DNA of 64,000 nt from an uncultured Odoribacter sp. GTDB taxonomy: Bacteria; Bacteroidota; Bacteroidia; Bacteroidales; Marinifilaceae. The notes beneath the pieces are model-generated. The model ran no database searches. It was not told where the DNA came from and saw nothing but the letters and a program-made list of their open reading frames with translations. The stretch lies in contig CAJTSF010000002.1 of assembly GCA_910578985.1 (NCBI GenBank), forward strand, positions 1 through 64,000. The letters are read 5' to 3'. This document shows positions 27,157 to 36,726 of the stretch, piece after piece. How positions within the stretch are numbered: position 1 is the stretch's first letter; each line of letters begins with the position of its first letter. The translations under genes and the position numbers were made by a program.

Positions 27157-28416
27157 TCAAAATTGCAGTTGTTCTCCGCGCAAGAAGACAGTTTCCACCA
27201 GGTCAGCCGTATAGGCGTAGGGCAGATACTCAATTCCCGGAACAGGTTTCGTTAGATAGAAGTTGGCAAGTTTACCGACTGCTATTGATCCTACTTCTTC
27301 TTGTACTCCCATGGCATAAGCGGAGTTAATGGTCGTGGCATTAATCACCTCTTCGGGCAGCATTTTGTAATTGATACATCCAAGGGACATAATAAACTTC
27401 ATGTTGCCCGATGGAGAAGAACCGGGATTGTAGTCCGAGGCGAGTGCCACAGGAAGTCCGGCATCAATCATTTGGCGAACGGGGGAGTAGGGCATATTAA
27501 GAAAAAATGCAGCACCGGGAAGAACAGTCGGCATGGTTTCACTGCCAAGCAGGCAGGCTATCTCTTCATCTCCTACATATTCCAGATGATCGACAGAAAG
27601 AGCATCGTATTTAACTCCAACTTGTATTCCTCCCGAATAATCCAGTTCATTGGCATGGATTTTGGCCCGCATACCGTATTTCATGCCGGCATTCAGCATG
27701 CGATCGGTATCTTCTACGGTAAAAAAGCCTTTGTCACAGAAAACGTCAATATAATCTGCCAATTCTTCAGCAGCAACCATAGGAATCATCTCGTTGATTA
27801 TCAAATCAACATAATCGGTCTGGCGTCCTTTGTATTCTGCCGGTACGGCATGGGCACCCAGAAATGTAGACTTAATTAAAAGAGGAGTTTCCTGTTTGAG
27901 GCGACGAATGACACGAAGCATCTTCAATTCACTGTCAGTATCCAATCCATATCCGCTCTTAATTTCGACAGCTCCCGTACCGTATCCTGCAATTTCCTGG
28001 ACTCTATCATAGGCAGCATCATACAATTCCTCTTCAGAAGCCTGGCGAATCCGCTCAGCGGAATTTAAAATGCCCCCTCCGCGACGTGCTATCTCTTCAT
28101 AGGAAAGACCGCGTATTTTGTCGATGTACTCCACTTCACGACTGCCAGCATAGACTAAGTGGGTATGGGAATCGCAATAGGAGGGAAGAAGAAGCCTTCC
28201 GGTGGCATCAATTTCTTTTATCGTATCGCCTCCTGAACAAACAGAGGCTTTGTCGAGCTCTTTCATTTCACCGAAAGCCGCAATTTTATCATCTTCTACA
28301 AGAAGCCAGGCATTATCTATTGAACTTAATTGCGCCATGTCTTTTCCTGCCACCCAAGTGCGTGGGGCTTTTTCTATCTGGACTAGCTTTTTGATGTTGA
28401 TTATCAGTGTTTTCAT
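27157..28416 (-). CDS. hutI: Imidazolonepropionase
   Basis: A 419-residue amidohydrolase that opens imidazolone propionate to formiminoglutamate in histidine degradation. The metal site HxH is H84 and H86 in YCDSHTHLVYAGSR, and HANELDYSGG, VDHLEY and ASDYNPGSSPSGN supply the other ligands and the substrate contacts. It forms a two-gene unit with ftcD, the enzyme using its product. A -7-like box on the minus strand at 28442-28449 (TACCTTCG) has one mismatch. The upstream gap to rodA's end is 63 bp. Confidence 0.93.
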   Translation of the reverse strand: MKTLIINIKKLVQIEKAPRTWVAGKDMAQLSSIDNAWLLVEDDKIAAFGEMKELDKASVCSGGDTIKEIDATGRLLLPSYCDSHTHLVYAGSREVEYIDKIRGLSYEEIARRGGGILNSAERIRQASEEELYDAAYDRVQEIAGYGTGAVEIKSGYGLDTDSELKMLRVIRRLKQETPLLIKSTFLGAHAVPAEYKGRQTDYVDLIINEMIPMVAAEELADYIDVFCDKGFFTVEDTDRMLNAGMKYGMRAKIHANELDYSGGIQVGVKYDALSVDHLEYVGDEEIACLLGSETMPTVLPGAAFFLNMPYSPVRQMIDAGLPVALASDYNPGSSPSGNMKFIMSLGCINYKMLPEEVINATTINSAYAMGVQEEVGSIAVGKLANFYLTKPVPGIEYLPYAYTADLVETVFLRGEQLQF

Positions 28417-28479
28417 ACATGATTAATTCTTGAATACGGTACGAAGGTATAAAGAAAAAAGGATATATCCATACGTGCA

Positions 28480-29901
28480 TCAGCTAAATACCTGCAAACG
28501 GTTGGCATCCAATCGGAAAAATATGAACACCAGTATAGTGAATGCCAAAAGGGAAGAGCCCCCGTAACTAAAAAAAGGGAGTGGTATGCCAATGACCGGA
28601 ATCAAGCCTATGGTCATTCCTATATTGACAGCCACGTGGAAAAAGAGTATGGAAGCAACCCCATAGCCATAAATCCGCGAAAAAGCAGAACGTTGCCGCT
28701 CGGCAAGGGCGATGATGCGCAAAATAAAAAAGAGGAAAAGACCGATGACGGTAGTTGTGCCTATAAACCCCCATTCTTCGCCTACCGTACAGAAAATAAA
28801 GTCAGTGCTTTGTTCCGGAACAAATTTGAACTTAGTTTGTGTGCCTTGCAAAAAACCTTTGCCGAAAAGCCCGCCTGAACCGATTGCTATTTTCGATTGA
28901 TTTACATTGTAACCTGCTCCCATTTTATCGTTTTCAATACCTAAAGAAGTATTGATGCGAGCCTGCTGGTGGGGCTGTAAGTGATTAAATACTTCCGTAA
29001 CGCCCAAACTGGCGCCCAAACACATCCAGGATGCCAAAAGGACGAGAATAATATAGCGCATTTTTCGTTTATAAATAAAATAAATACCTATGACAGAAGT
29101 GAATAAAAAAGAAATTATCAAGATTTGTTGGTCGTCAATCGGATATTCAATGAGCCAAACGATAAGCTTGAGAAGAAAGAAACCGCCAGTGATATAAAGA
29201 AACAAAAGATAAAATTCTTGTTTGTTTTGACGATAATATAAAAAGGCGATAAGACTGCCTCCGATAATCAGAGCCGTAATAAACAATGGAGGATAGAGTA
29301 GGGTAAAGATAAAAATAACAATCGTAATGAAGCAAAGCAACGGAATGGAACCGTGAAGTCCTTCTCGATAAAAAACAAAAATGAAGGAGCTGTAAACCAG
29401 AGCGGAACCGGTATCATTCTGAAGAATAATCAATCCCATAGGGATAGCAAGTAAGATTCCAAGAATCACCAAATTTTTAAGTCGCATGATGTGGAAATTA
29501 TGCCGACTCATTACGTTAGCTATGGCAAGACAAGTGGCAAACTTACCGAATTCTGCTGGTTGAAGACGGACACCTGCTATGTTAAACCAGGAGCGTGCGC
29601 CTTTGAACTCTGCTCCGAAAAGAAGTACAGCGATAAGTAAACTAATCACCAAAGCATAAATACTAAATGAGAAAACAGTGAAAAATTTACTGTCGGTAAG
29701 CATGATAAAGAACCCTACAACAAAAGCTATTCCCATCCAAATCAGTTGTTTTCCGTATTCTTGAGATAGGTCAAAAATGTTATTATGGCTTTCATTGTAA
29801 ACGGCGGCATAGATGTTCAACCAACCGATAAATACAAGAATTAAGTATAGGAAAACGGAGAGCCAATCGGTATTTTTTATCAGTTCGTTGCGTCTGTTCA
29901 T
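28480..29901 (-). CDS. rodA: Rod-shape SEDS peptidoglycan glycosyltransferase RodA
   Basis: A 473-residue SEDS membrane protein that polymerises glycan strands with PBP2 during elongation. It has about ten membrane segments; YGKQLIWMGIAFVVGF and FNIAGVRLQPAEFGK are typical, and the C-terminal half has IAIGSGGLFGKGFLQGTQTKFKFVPEQSTDFIFCTVGEEWG broken up by catalytic-loop residues, ending with PLPFFSYGGSSL. The central segment (about 200-290) is longer than in proteobacterial RodA. It is the last gene of the purH-mreBCD-pbp2-rodA run, 8 nt after pbp2. Confidence 0.93.
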   Translation of the reverse strand: MNRRNELIKNTDWLSVFLYLILVFIGWLNIYAAVYNESHNNIFDLSQEYGKQLIWMGIAFVVGFFIMLTDSKFFTVFSFSIYALVISLLIAVLLFGAEFKGARSWFNIAGVRLQPAEFGKFATCLAIANVMSRHNFHIMRLKNLVILGILLAIPMGLIILQNDTGSALVYSSFIFVFYREGLHGSIPLLCFITIVIFIFTLLYPPLFITALIIGGSLIAFLYYRQNKQEFYLLFLYITGGFFLLKLIVWLIEYPIDDQQILIISFLFTSVIGIYFIYKRKMRYIILVLLASWMCLGASLGVTEVFNHLQPHQQARINTSLGIENDKMGAGYNVNQSKIAIGSGGLFGKGFLQGTQTKFKFVPEQSTDFIFCTVGEEWGFIGTTTVIGLFLFFILRIIALAERQRSAFSRIYGYGVASILFFHVAVNIGMTIGLIPVIGIPLPFFSYGGSSLLAFTILVFIFFRLDANRLQVFS

Positions 29902-29909
29902 GGTAATAA

Positions 29910-31721
29910 TTATTTGGATATCAAATCAGCGTTCATCATTCTTTCCTCTAAATCTTTCCGTTTGGGAGAAATGCTGCCTTTCAGATATTTTTCCAAGATA
30001 AGCCCGGCAATGGGAACAGCATAACGCGCTCCAAATCCTGCATTTTCTATATAGACAGCCATGGCTATCTTCGGGTTTTCTTTGGGAGCAAATATCATGA
30101 CAATGGAATGATCATCCCCATGTGGATTTTGTGCTGTTCCTGTTTTAGCGCATATTGCGACGGAATCAATAGCCGCCCCACGGGCCGTTCCAAGAGAAGC
30201 TGCCAAAGCCATTCCATCGATAATGGGAGGGAAGCAACGAGGAGAACAGGGAACAATATGCTTTTTCACGACATTCATACCACCGTTTACCGGTCGCACG
30301 ATATGCGGAGTCATGTAATAACCGCGGTTAGCTATAATGCAAGCCATATTGGCAATTTGAAGCGGAGTAAGCAAAAGTTCACCTTGACCGATGGAAATAG
30401 ACATGATATAACTCCATTTCCAATTATCGGTATGGAGCATTTTATCATATTGGGCCAAGGTGGGGATTGAACCTCCTTTTTCATTGCTAAAATCAGGGCA
30501 AAGAGTATTTCCCAAACCAAATGAACAAACAAAATTACGCCATGCTGCATAAGAATCCCGAACTGAAGGATATTTACTGTTTTCCAATATTCTCCGCCAA
30601 ACATTTACATAATAAGGATTGCAAGAATGTTGCAGGGATTGCCGAAGATCTAAGGGAGAGATATGTTCATGACATCCCATGCGAATACCTCCGATGGAAG
30701 TTTTGAAACTTCCATAACATTCAAAACAAGTTTCTGCAGAAATGACTTTTTCTTGTAATCCGTAAAGAGCTTGAATCGTTTTGAAAGTTGAACCGGGAGG
30801 ATAGGCAGCACCTATGGAGCGGTCGAAAAGCGGTTGATTTGGATCCGCACTTAGTTTATTGTAATTTTTCGAGCGCTCTAAGCCAACCATAAGTTGTGGG
30901 TCGTATCCAGGACTGGAGACTTTCAAAAGAATTTCGCCGGTAGATGGCTCAATGGCGATAATACCCCCTTTCTTATTTTTCATGAGACGGTAGGCATATT
31001 CTTGGAGGTCGGCATCCAAAGTTGTCACCAAATTCTGTCCAACAATAGCCGGTTTATCATATTCACCGTTTTCATATGATCCCATGATTCGATTATACTT
31101 GTCCACCAATAGGATTTGCTCTCCTTTAACACCTCGCAAGATCGATTCATATGTTTTTTCAAGTCCGTTAACTCCGATATAATCACCCGGAGCATAGGTG
31201 CTATCTTGCTTGATTTGCTTCGGACTGACTTCTCCAATATATCCAAAAACATCTGCGGAATGGTTTACATTGTATTTACGAAGTGTTCTCGTTTGGACAA
31301 AAAAACCGGGATACTTGTATAATTTTTCCTGCAATTTAGCGTATTTGTCGGCAGTGATTTGGGAAATCAATACAGAGGCTTTCCGAATAGAATAACGACG
31401 ACATGTATTAAGATTTTTAATCAGAACCTCCTTTTCAATTCCGAGAATATGAATGATTTCAGCTGTATCAAAAGCTTTTACTTGGCGAGGTATGACCATT
31501 AAATCATAAGCAGGCTGATTTTCTACCAATAATTTTTGATTACGATCAAATATGAGACCTCTTGCCGGATATTGTGTTACCAATCGTTGAGTATTTTGAA
31601 CCGCTTTATATTGTGCAGAATCATCCAAAACCTGCATGTAAAACAAACGAAGGACATAAATACTGCATATACATATAATGATAGCCGATATGATCTTTTT
31701 ACGGTGTGCGAATTTATTCAT
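29910..31721 (-). CDS. mrdA: Penicillin-binding protein 2 (elongation transpeptidase)
   Basis: A 603-residue class B PBP. One membrane anchor (residues 9-27), a pedestal with YPARGLIFDRN near 51-61, and the transpeptidase domain with nucleophile S311 in GSTFK, SCN at 366-368 and KTG at 526-528. It cross-links peptidoglycan in the elongasome together with RodA. All three catalytic motifs are intact. It is 24 nt after mreD and 8 nt before rodA on the minus strand. Confidence 0.94.
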   Translation of the reverse strand: MNKFAHRKKIISAIIICICSIYVLRLFYMQVLDDSAQYKAVQNTQRLVTQYPARGLIFDRNQKLLVENQPAYDLMVIPRQVKAFDTAEIIHILGIEKEVLIKNLNTCRRYSIRKASVLISQITADKYAKLQEKLYKYPGFFVQTRTLRKYNVNHSADVFGYIGEVSPKQIKQDSTYAPGDYIGVNGLEKTYESILRGVKGEQILLVDKYNRIMGSYENGEYDKPAIVGQNLVTTLDADLQEYAYRLMKNKKGGIIAIEPSTGEILLKVSSPGYDPQLMVGLERSKNYNKLSADPNQPLFDRSIGAAYPPGSTFKTIQALYGLQEKVISAETCFECYGSFKTSIGGIRMGCHEHISPLDLRQSLQHSCNPYYVNVWRRILENSKYPSVRDSYAAWRNFVCSFGLGNTLCPDFSNEKGGSIPTLAQYDKMLHTDNWKWSYIMSISIGQGELLLTPLQIANMACIIANRGYYMTPHIVRPVNGGMNVVKKHIVPCSPRCFPPIIDGMALAASLGTARGAAIDSVAICAKTGTAQNPHGDDHSIVMIFAPKENPKIAMAVYIENAGFGARYAVPIAGLILEKYLKGSISPKRKDLEERMMNADLISK

Positions 31722-31745
31722 ATCCTAAGTTTTAACATCAACAAG

Positions 31746-32252
31746 TCAATTCTTTTTCTCTTTCAGTGCAATAAGATAATACAATAAAATGAAGAGGATA
31801 GAAGCCAATGTGCTACATACTATACGCAACAAAGTAATGGGGAAATTCCGGAAACTAAATGTTTCACAAAGTATAAATACGCTATTAAATATCAGGGTAT
31901 TGATGACAATATATTTGAAAAACCAAGCAAATTCACTGATTTTCTGACGCCCTTGTATATCGCTGATTTGTTCTCGGTTGGAAGTGAGCAACAGCATTTG
32001 AGGGCGCATAAAAGCAATGAGCGTCGTGGCAATGGTATGCACCCCCATCGTATGATTGATCAAATCCACAAACATTCCCAAGCAAAATCCGAAAAAGAGA
32101 ATAGCGACATTTGACCAGCGATAGGGCAAGATATAGATAGACAAAATGTATAAGTTGATACACACATAAGAATGAATCTGTATATTATCCAGTAATATCA
32201 ACTGAATCAACAATAGTACAAACAGATGGATAAAAAACTTTGCATTAGTCAT
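31746..32252 (-). CDS. mreD: Rod-shape-determining membrane protein MreD
   Basis: A 168-residue integral membrane protein of the elongasome with about five hydrophobic segments. Sequence conservation in this family is low; identity comes mainly from its position between mreC and pbp2, its length and its hydropathy. FGFCLGMFVDLIN and HTMGVHTIATTLIAF are the most recognisable parts. Its start overlaps the mreC stop by 8 nt, indicating coupled translation. Confidence 0.88.
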   Translation of the reverse strand: MTNAKFFIHLFVLLLIQLILLDNIQIHSYVCINLYILSIYILPYRWSNVAILFFGFCLGMFVDLINHTMGVHTIATTLIAFMRPQMLLLTSNREQISDIQGRQKISEFAWFFKYIVINTLIFNSVFILCETFSFRNFPITLLRIVCSTLASILFILLYYLIALKEKKN

Positions 32253-33066
32253 AATCGGATTCCAATTCTTGCTGTTCTTGTTTGCGGGTGTTTGCTATGA
32301 CGTAAACATTAGATATTTTCTTGAAATCAGTTGCCAGTCTTACTTTTATAGAAAGAAAATTAGCCGTCTGCTTGTTAATCGATTCAACAAATCCGATAAG
32401 TTCATCTTCCGGAAAAATAGTTGAAAAGCCAGAAGTCACAATCGTATCACCTATTTCAACATCGACATGAAAAGGTATATCATTCAAATAAGTATAACGG
32501 TAATCATTCCCGTCCCATTGCAAAGAACCATAGTATCCGTTTTTGGCAACTTTTGCTGACACTCGCAAATTCACATTAATCAAAGGTAGTATCTTGGCGT
32601 AATGATTACTGGTTTTTTCTATTATTCCAACAACTCCCTCTTTAGAACAAACAGCCATTTCCGTTGAAATTCCGTCTTCTTCTCCCTGGTTGATGGTGAT
32701 ATAATTCTTTGTTTTATTAAAACTCAAATTTATCATTCGGGCAGGAATATAGGTAAAATTACCCGATACGGAATGTTCGGCTGGATATATCCTTGCATTT
32801 TGACAAAGTGTTTTATATGCCTCAATCTGATTCCTTAGCTTAGTATTCTCTGCAACCATCTCCTCATTCGTTTCTTTCAATAGGAAATAATCCTTTGTCG
32901 TGGAAACAGTAAAGGAGAAAGCATCGGACAAAACTGCCGCAAGATCTGAAAATACCGTTCTCTGGTAGTTGTTGTGTAAAACGACCAAAGAAAATGCAAC
33001 GATTTCTAATACAACAAAAAAGATAGTAAAATGATATCTGACAAATAATTTTATAATCTCTTTCAC
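32245..33066 (-). CDS. mreC: Rod-shape-determining protein MreC
   Basis: A 273-residue bitopic protein linking the elongasome to the periplasm. It has a membrane segment at about residues 12-30, a coiled coil at about 60-90, and a beta-rich periplasmic domain with MAVCSKEGVVGIIEKTSNHYAK-type core strands and DTIVTSGFSTIFPEDELIG. The start codon is GTG, not ATG, giving MKEIIKLFVRYH. It follows mreB by 12 nt and overlaps mreD by 8 nt. Confidence 0.92.
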   Translation of the reverse strand: MKEIIKLFVRYHFTIFFVVLEIVAFSLVVLHNNYQRTVFSDLAAVLSDAFSFTVSTTKDYFLLKETNEEMVAENTKLRNQIEAYKTLCQNARIYPAEHSVSGNFTYIPARMINLSFNKTKNYITINQGEEDGISTEMAVCSKEGVVGIIEKTSNHYAKILPLINVNLRVSAKVAKNGYYGSLQWDGNDYRYTYLNDIPFHVDVEIGDTIVTSGFSTIFPEDELIGFVESINKQTANFLSIKVRLATDFKKISNVYVIANTRKQEQQELESDYD

Positions 33067-33078
33067 GGCTTAATTGTT

Positions 33079-34101
33079 TTATCTAAGTAGGAAAGAGAAT
33101 TTATCTACATTCTTCAAAGCAATTCCCGTACCGCGTGCTACGGCTCTTAATGGATCTTCGGCAATATGGAAAGGAATGTTCAATTTGTCTGTCAGACGTC
33201 TGTCCAAGCCACGCAATAAAGCTCCGCCACCAGCTAAATAGATACCATTGTTTACAATGTCCGTATATAATTCAGGAGGTGTTTGCTCCAAAGCTCCTAA
33301 AATGGCTATTTCTATTTTTGAAATGGATTTTTCCAAACAATGTGCTATTTCCTGATAAGAAACTGGAACTTCAACCGGCAAAGAAGTCAGATGATTCGCT
33401 CCTCGTACAATCATATCGGCAGGTGCGTCTTCCAATTCCGAAAGAGCAGAGCCGACATTGATTTTAATTTCTTCTGCTGTTCGTTCTCCGATGCGGATAT
33501 TGTGTTGATGGCGCATATACTCCAATATATCATCCGTTAAATCATCGCCTGCAATCCGAATGGATTTATTACTTACGATACCGCCTAAAGAAATGACAGC
33601 AATCTCGGTCGTTCCTCCTCCAATATCCACAATCATTTGTCCCTCGGGAGCCTCTACATCCAATCCAATTCCCAATGCAGCAGCCATGGGTTCGTAAATC
33701 ATATAAACATCGCGTCCTCCTGCATGTTCTGAAGAATCCCGAACGGCACGAATCTCCACTTCTGTACTTCCGGAAGGAATACATACGACAATACGCAAAG
33801 AAGGGGAGAAGAATTTACTGTTTACGCTTGCCATTTTTATCATTCCGCGCAGCATTTGTTCCGCAGCATTAAAGTCGGCAATCACTCCGTCCCTCAAAGG
33901 GCGAATGGTTTTGATGTTATCATGTGTTTTCCCTTGCATTTGGCGAGCTTTTTCACCAATTGCAATCACTTTTTCCGTTTTGCGGTCTATGGCTACAATT
34001 GAGGGTTCGTTTACCACCATTTTATCGTTACAGATGATAATCGTATTGGCTGTCCCTAAATCGACAGCAATATCTTGAGTTAAAAAAGAAAATAATCCCA
34101 T
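33079..34101 (-). CDS. mreB: Rod-shape-determining actin homologue MreB
   Basis: A 340-residue actin-like ATPase that positions elongation enzymes. DIAVDLGTANTIIIC (phosphate 1), MIVDIGGGTTEIAVISLGG (phosphate 2) and GIYLAGGGALLRGLD (adenosine) are all present. The length and motifs are normal for the family. It lies 25 nt downstream of purH and leads into mreC, so the elongation genes may be transcribed from the purH promoter unless there is an internal one. Confidence 0.96.
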   Translation of the reverse strand: MGLFSFLTQDIAVDLGTANTIIICNDKMVVNEPSIVAIDRKTEKVIAIGEKARQMQGKTHDNIKTIRPLRDGVIADFNAAEQMLRGMIKMASVNSKFFSPSLRIVVCIPSGSTEVEIRAVRDSSEHAGGRDVYMIYEPMAAALGIGLDVEAPEGQMIVDIGGGTTEIAVISLGGIVSNKSIRIAGDDLTDDILEYMRHQHNIRIGERTAEEIKINVGSALSELEDAPADMIVRGANHLTSLPVEVPVSYQEIAHCLEKSISKIEIAILGALEQTPPELYTDIVNNGIYLAGGGALLRGLDRRLTDKLNIPFHIAEDPLRAVARGTGIALKNVDKFSFLLR

Positions 34102-34126
34102 CGTGATATATTTAATAGTATTAAAA

Positions 34127-35662
34127 TCAATGTTTAAAGTGTCTCATTCCGGTGAATACCATCGCAATCCCATATTTATCTGCAGCATCAATGGATTCTT
34201 GATCTTTGACGGAACCGCCAGGTTGAATGATTGCTGTAATTCCTGCTTGATGGGCAGCTTCCACACAATCAGGAAAAGGGAAAAAGGCATCCGATGCCAT
34301 AACACTACCCGTAATATTGTCACGTCCTTGTCGAATAGCATTTTCCAATGCCCAAATACGACTCACCTGTCCCGGACCGACTCCGGTTGTACAAAGATCT
34401 TTTGCAATTACAATGCCATTAGATTTGGTATGCTTGACAACTTTTAAGGCAAATAACAAATCACGCATTTCTGCGTCGGTTGGTTGTCGTTTGGTAACAA
34501 TCTTTACATCTTCTTGATTCAGTAATTCGGTATCTGAATTTTGAATTAACATTCCTCCCAAAACAGTCTTTGCTTTAAGGGTGTCCCTATTGGTCTTTCC
34601 GATATTATCCAACTGAAGCAAACGGATATTCTTCTTTTTAGATAATATATCCAATGCTTCCAGAGAAAAGGAAGGAGCAATGATGACTTCCAGAAATATC
34701 TTAGCCATTTCCTGGGCTGTTTCTGCATCGATTTCTCTATTCGCTGCCACAATACCTCCGAATATGGATACGGGATCAGCTTCATAAGCCCTCTGAAAAG
34801 CTTCCGCTATAGTGGCAGCACTTCCCACTCCGCAAGGATTGGCATGCTTTGTTGCCACAACTGTCGGCTCATCAAATTCCTTCAATGTTTCCAAGGCGCC
34901 ATCCGCATCACCGATATTATTATAGGACAATTCCTTTCCATGTAATTGCCGTGCATGAGTTAAAGTTCCTTCCGTGCCTCTTACGGATGTATAAAAAGCA
35001 GCGTGCTGGTGAGGATTTTCACCATAACGTAAATCCTGTTTCTTTTCATACGTCAATGTTAAAGTCTTAGGATATTTAATATCCAATTTCTTTGAAAAAT
35101 AATCGGCAATCAACGCATCGTAGTGGGAGGTATGGATAAATACTTTCGCTGCCAACCATTCTTTTGTTTTATGAGTGGTATCTCCATGTTCATTCAATTC
35201 TCCAATTACTTTTTCATAATCCTCCGGATCCGTTACGACTGTCACGAATCTATAATTTTTTGCAGCCGCACGAATCATAGTGGGACCGCCAATATCGATA
35301 TTTTCAATGATTTCTTCGTGAGAAACCCCATCTTTCAAAATAGTTTGCTTAAACGGATATAGGTTGCAAACGACCATGTCGATGGGCTCAATCCCCAATT
35401 CGCACATCTGTTTTTTATGATTCTCATTGTCGCGAACAGACAAGATTCCGCCTTCGACATTGGGATGCAAAGTCTTCACCCTACCATCAAAACATTCCGG
35501 AAATTTCGTCAAATCAGCAATATCCACCACAGGAATTCCTTCCTCTTTCAGCGTCCTGGAAGTTCCCCCTGTAGAAATGATTTCCCATCCTAAAGAATGT
35601 AACGACTTGGCAAATTCGACAATACCTGTTTTATCAAAAACGCTAATTAATGCTTTCCTCAT
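34127..35662 (-). CDS. purH: Bifunctional purine biosynthesis protein PurH
   Basis: A 511-residue enzyme catalysing the last two steps of IMP synthesis. The N-terminal MGS-like IMP cyclohydrolase begins RKALISVFDKTGIVEFAK, and the AICAR transformylase part contains LRYGENPHQHAAFY and KHTKSNGIVIAKD. The frame extends ten codons upstream to a TTG, but the ATG at 35662 directly precedes the conserved start. It heads the run into mreB. A -7 box lies about 70 bp upstream. Confidence 0.95.
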   Translation of the reverse strand: MRKALISVFDKTGIVEFAKSLHSLGWEIISTGGTSRTLKEEGIPVVDIADLTKFPECFDGRVKTLHPNVEGGILSVRDNENHKKQMCELGIEPIDMVVCNLYPFKQTILKDGVSHEEIIENIDIGGPTMIRAAAKNYRFVTVVTDPEDYEKVIGELNEHGDTTHKTKEWLAAKVFIHTSHYDALIADYFSKKLDIKYPKTLTLTYEKKQDLRYGENPHQHAAFYTSVRGTEGTLTHARQLHGKELSYNNIGDADGALETLKEFDEPTVVATKHANPCGVGSAATIAEAFQRAYEADPVSIFGGIVAANREIDAETAQEMAKIFLEVIIAPSFSLEALDILSKKKNIRLLQLDNIGKTNRDTLKAKTVLGGMLIQNSDTELLNQEDVKIVTKRQPTDAEMRDLLFALKVVKHTKSNGIVIAKDLCTTGVGPGQVSRIWALENAIRQGRDNITGSVMASDAFFPFPDCVEAAHQAGITAIIQPGGSVKDQESIDAADKYGIAMVFTGMRHFKH

Positions 35663-35730
35663 CTGAACACTGTTTAATTTGTTGCCCGTCAATACGGATA
35701 ATTATCGGTTATTCATAACTTTTATTGTCG

Positions 35731-35738
35731 CAAAGATA
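35731..35738 (-). promoter_or_regulatory. Probable -7 box of the purH-mre operon
   Basis: On the minus strand TATCTTTG matches TAnnTTTG exactly. A TTG about 19 nt upstream could be the -33 element. Transcription would start around 35724, giving a leader of about 60 nt. I see no purine riboswitch in it. Confidence 0.55.
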
Positions 35739-35814
35739 AGAAAAAACAATATGATTCAATAGTACAAAATACAAGTTGGTGTCTTTTTTTTATCCTTGCG
35801 ACCTTATATCGATG

Positions 35815-36294
35815 TTAATATCTCACAATCAATCTGTTGCCTTGTTTCAAAATAGGATACGATTTCAAAGGATAAATTTTCTCTGTTGCATTAAGAGCAG
35901 AGCCATAACGCAAAGAAAACTCTTTACCACAAATCGGACAAGTTGCAATCTCTCCACTCAAATCTCTTGAAGTCATATACGAAGTTAAATCTTGGCAATT
36001 CGTACAGGTGGCATCCCAACAAGAAAATTCTGTATCATTTAGACGAATTACAATGATTCCATGCCCATTATACCCCAAAGGAGCGCCGTCCGGCTGAGAA
36101 TTTTTTAAATAGATGGGTTGCCCCGGCACCTGCAACTGACTTTCTCCACCTATCCTTAAATCAATCTGAGTATAAACAGGTGTGTAGGGGACAATGTGTT
36201 TATCTGCCCATTTTTCAGATATTTTTCCACTACAGCCCAAATTTATCAGCACCCAAAAAACATGTACAAAAAAAATGACTACCTTTGGTTCCAT
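35815..36294 (-). CDS. Small exported protein with two CxxC pairs, Rieske-like
   Basis: A 159-residue protein. The frame runs upstream through a GTG, but the ATG at 36294 gives an N-terminal hydrophobic segment (VVIFFVHVFWVLI) ending in NLGC, a weak lipobox. The C-terminal third has CTNC and, about 24 residues on, CPICGKEFSLRYG followed by YPLKSYPI. This spacing and the closing strands resemble Rieske-type ferredoxin domains, but the histidine ligands of a Rieske cluster are absent, so a zinc-ribbon-like or four-cysteine cluster site is as likely. I cannot assign a function. It is monocistronic and divergent from a small membrane protein. Confidence 0.6.
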   Translation of the reverse strand: MEPKVVIFFVHVFWVLINLGCSGKISEKWADKHIVPYTPVYTQIDLRIGGESQLQVPGQPIYLKNSQPDGAPLGYNGHGIIVIRLNDTEFSCWDATCTNCQDLTSYMTSRDLSGEIATCPICGKEFSLRYGSALNATEKIYPLKSYPILKQGNRLIVRY

Positions 36295-36313
36295 GAATAA
36301 ACTATTAATTGGA

Positions 36314-36344
36314 CAAAGATAGCAACTATGCACATAATGACAAT
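36314..36344 (-). promoter_or_regulatory. Promoter of the two-CxxC protein gene
   Basis: On the minus strand TATCTTTG (36314-36321) is preceded at a 19-nt spacing by ATTG (36341-36344), close to the Bacteroidales TTTG -33 box. The transcript would begin near 36308, 14 nt before the ATG at 36294, which supports that start over the upstream GTG. Confidence 0.6.
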
Positions 36345-36657
36345 AAAGATGGATTGGATTTCAATTATTTCTTTCGCACTTTTAGGCGTAAGTTTCTACA
36401 CGACTTTAAAAAAGAAAAAAGCAACCGAACCAATTGTTCCTTCTAATAATATACAAAAAGAACAAGAGTTGCTACCGGACACCCTCCACCAAAGCATGCC
36501 GGGAGATTATTGTCAAGACAAGATAGAGAAAAAAGAAGACTGCCCAATTGCCACACACGAAGAAGAAGTAGACATAGAAGAAAATACATCATCTTTTTTA
36601 TTTAATTTAAGAGAAGCTGTTATTGCCAACGAAATACTGAACCACCCTTTGTTTTAA
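36328..36657 (+). CDS. Small single-pass membrane protein of unknown function
   Basis: A 109-residue protein with one membrane helix near the N-terminus (WISIISFALLGVSFYTTL, about residues 10-27), a basic KKKK stop-transfer, then an acidic linker and a C-terminal FNLREAVIANEILNHPLF. That ending looks like a short conserved tail rather than random sequence, so I treat the gene as real. No family is assigned. In-frame ATGs 9 and 21 bases further on are possible starts, and the first overlaps the opposite promoter. It is divergent from the two-CxxC gene. Confidence 0.5.
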   Translation: MHIMTIKMDWISIISFALLGVSFYTTLKKKKATEPIVPSNNIQKEQELLPDTLHQSMPGDYCQDKIEKKEDCPIATHEEEVDIEENTSSFLFNLREAVIANEILNHPLF

Positions 36658-36726
36658 TAAATATTCCGGTGGTATCCAAAAGTATACTTGGATACCACCC
36701 GGAATGTTCAAAAAAATCTCTTTAGA

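Noticed and set aside
28440..28479. Terminator between hutI and rodA
   Set aside because: GGATATATCC is a palindrome with no loop and cannot form a usable hairpin before the T run.
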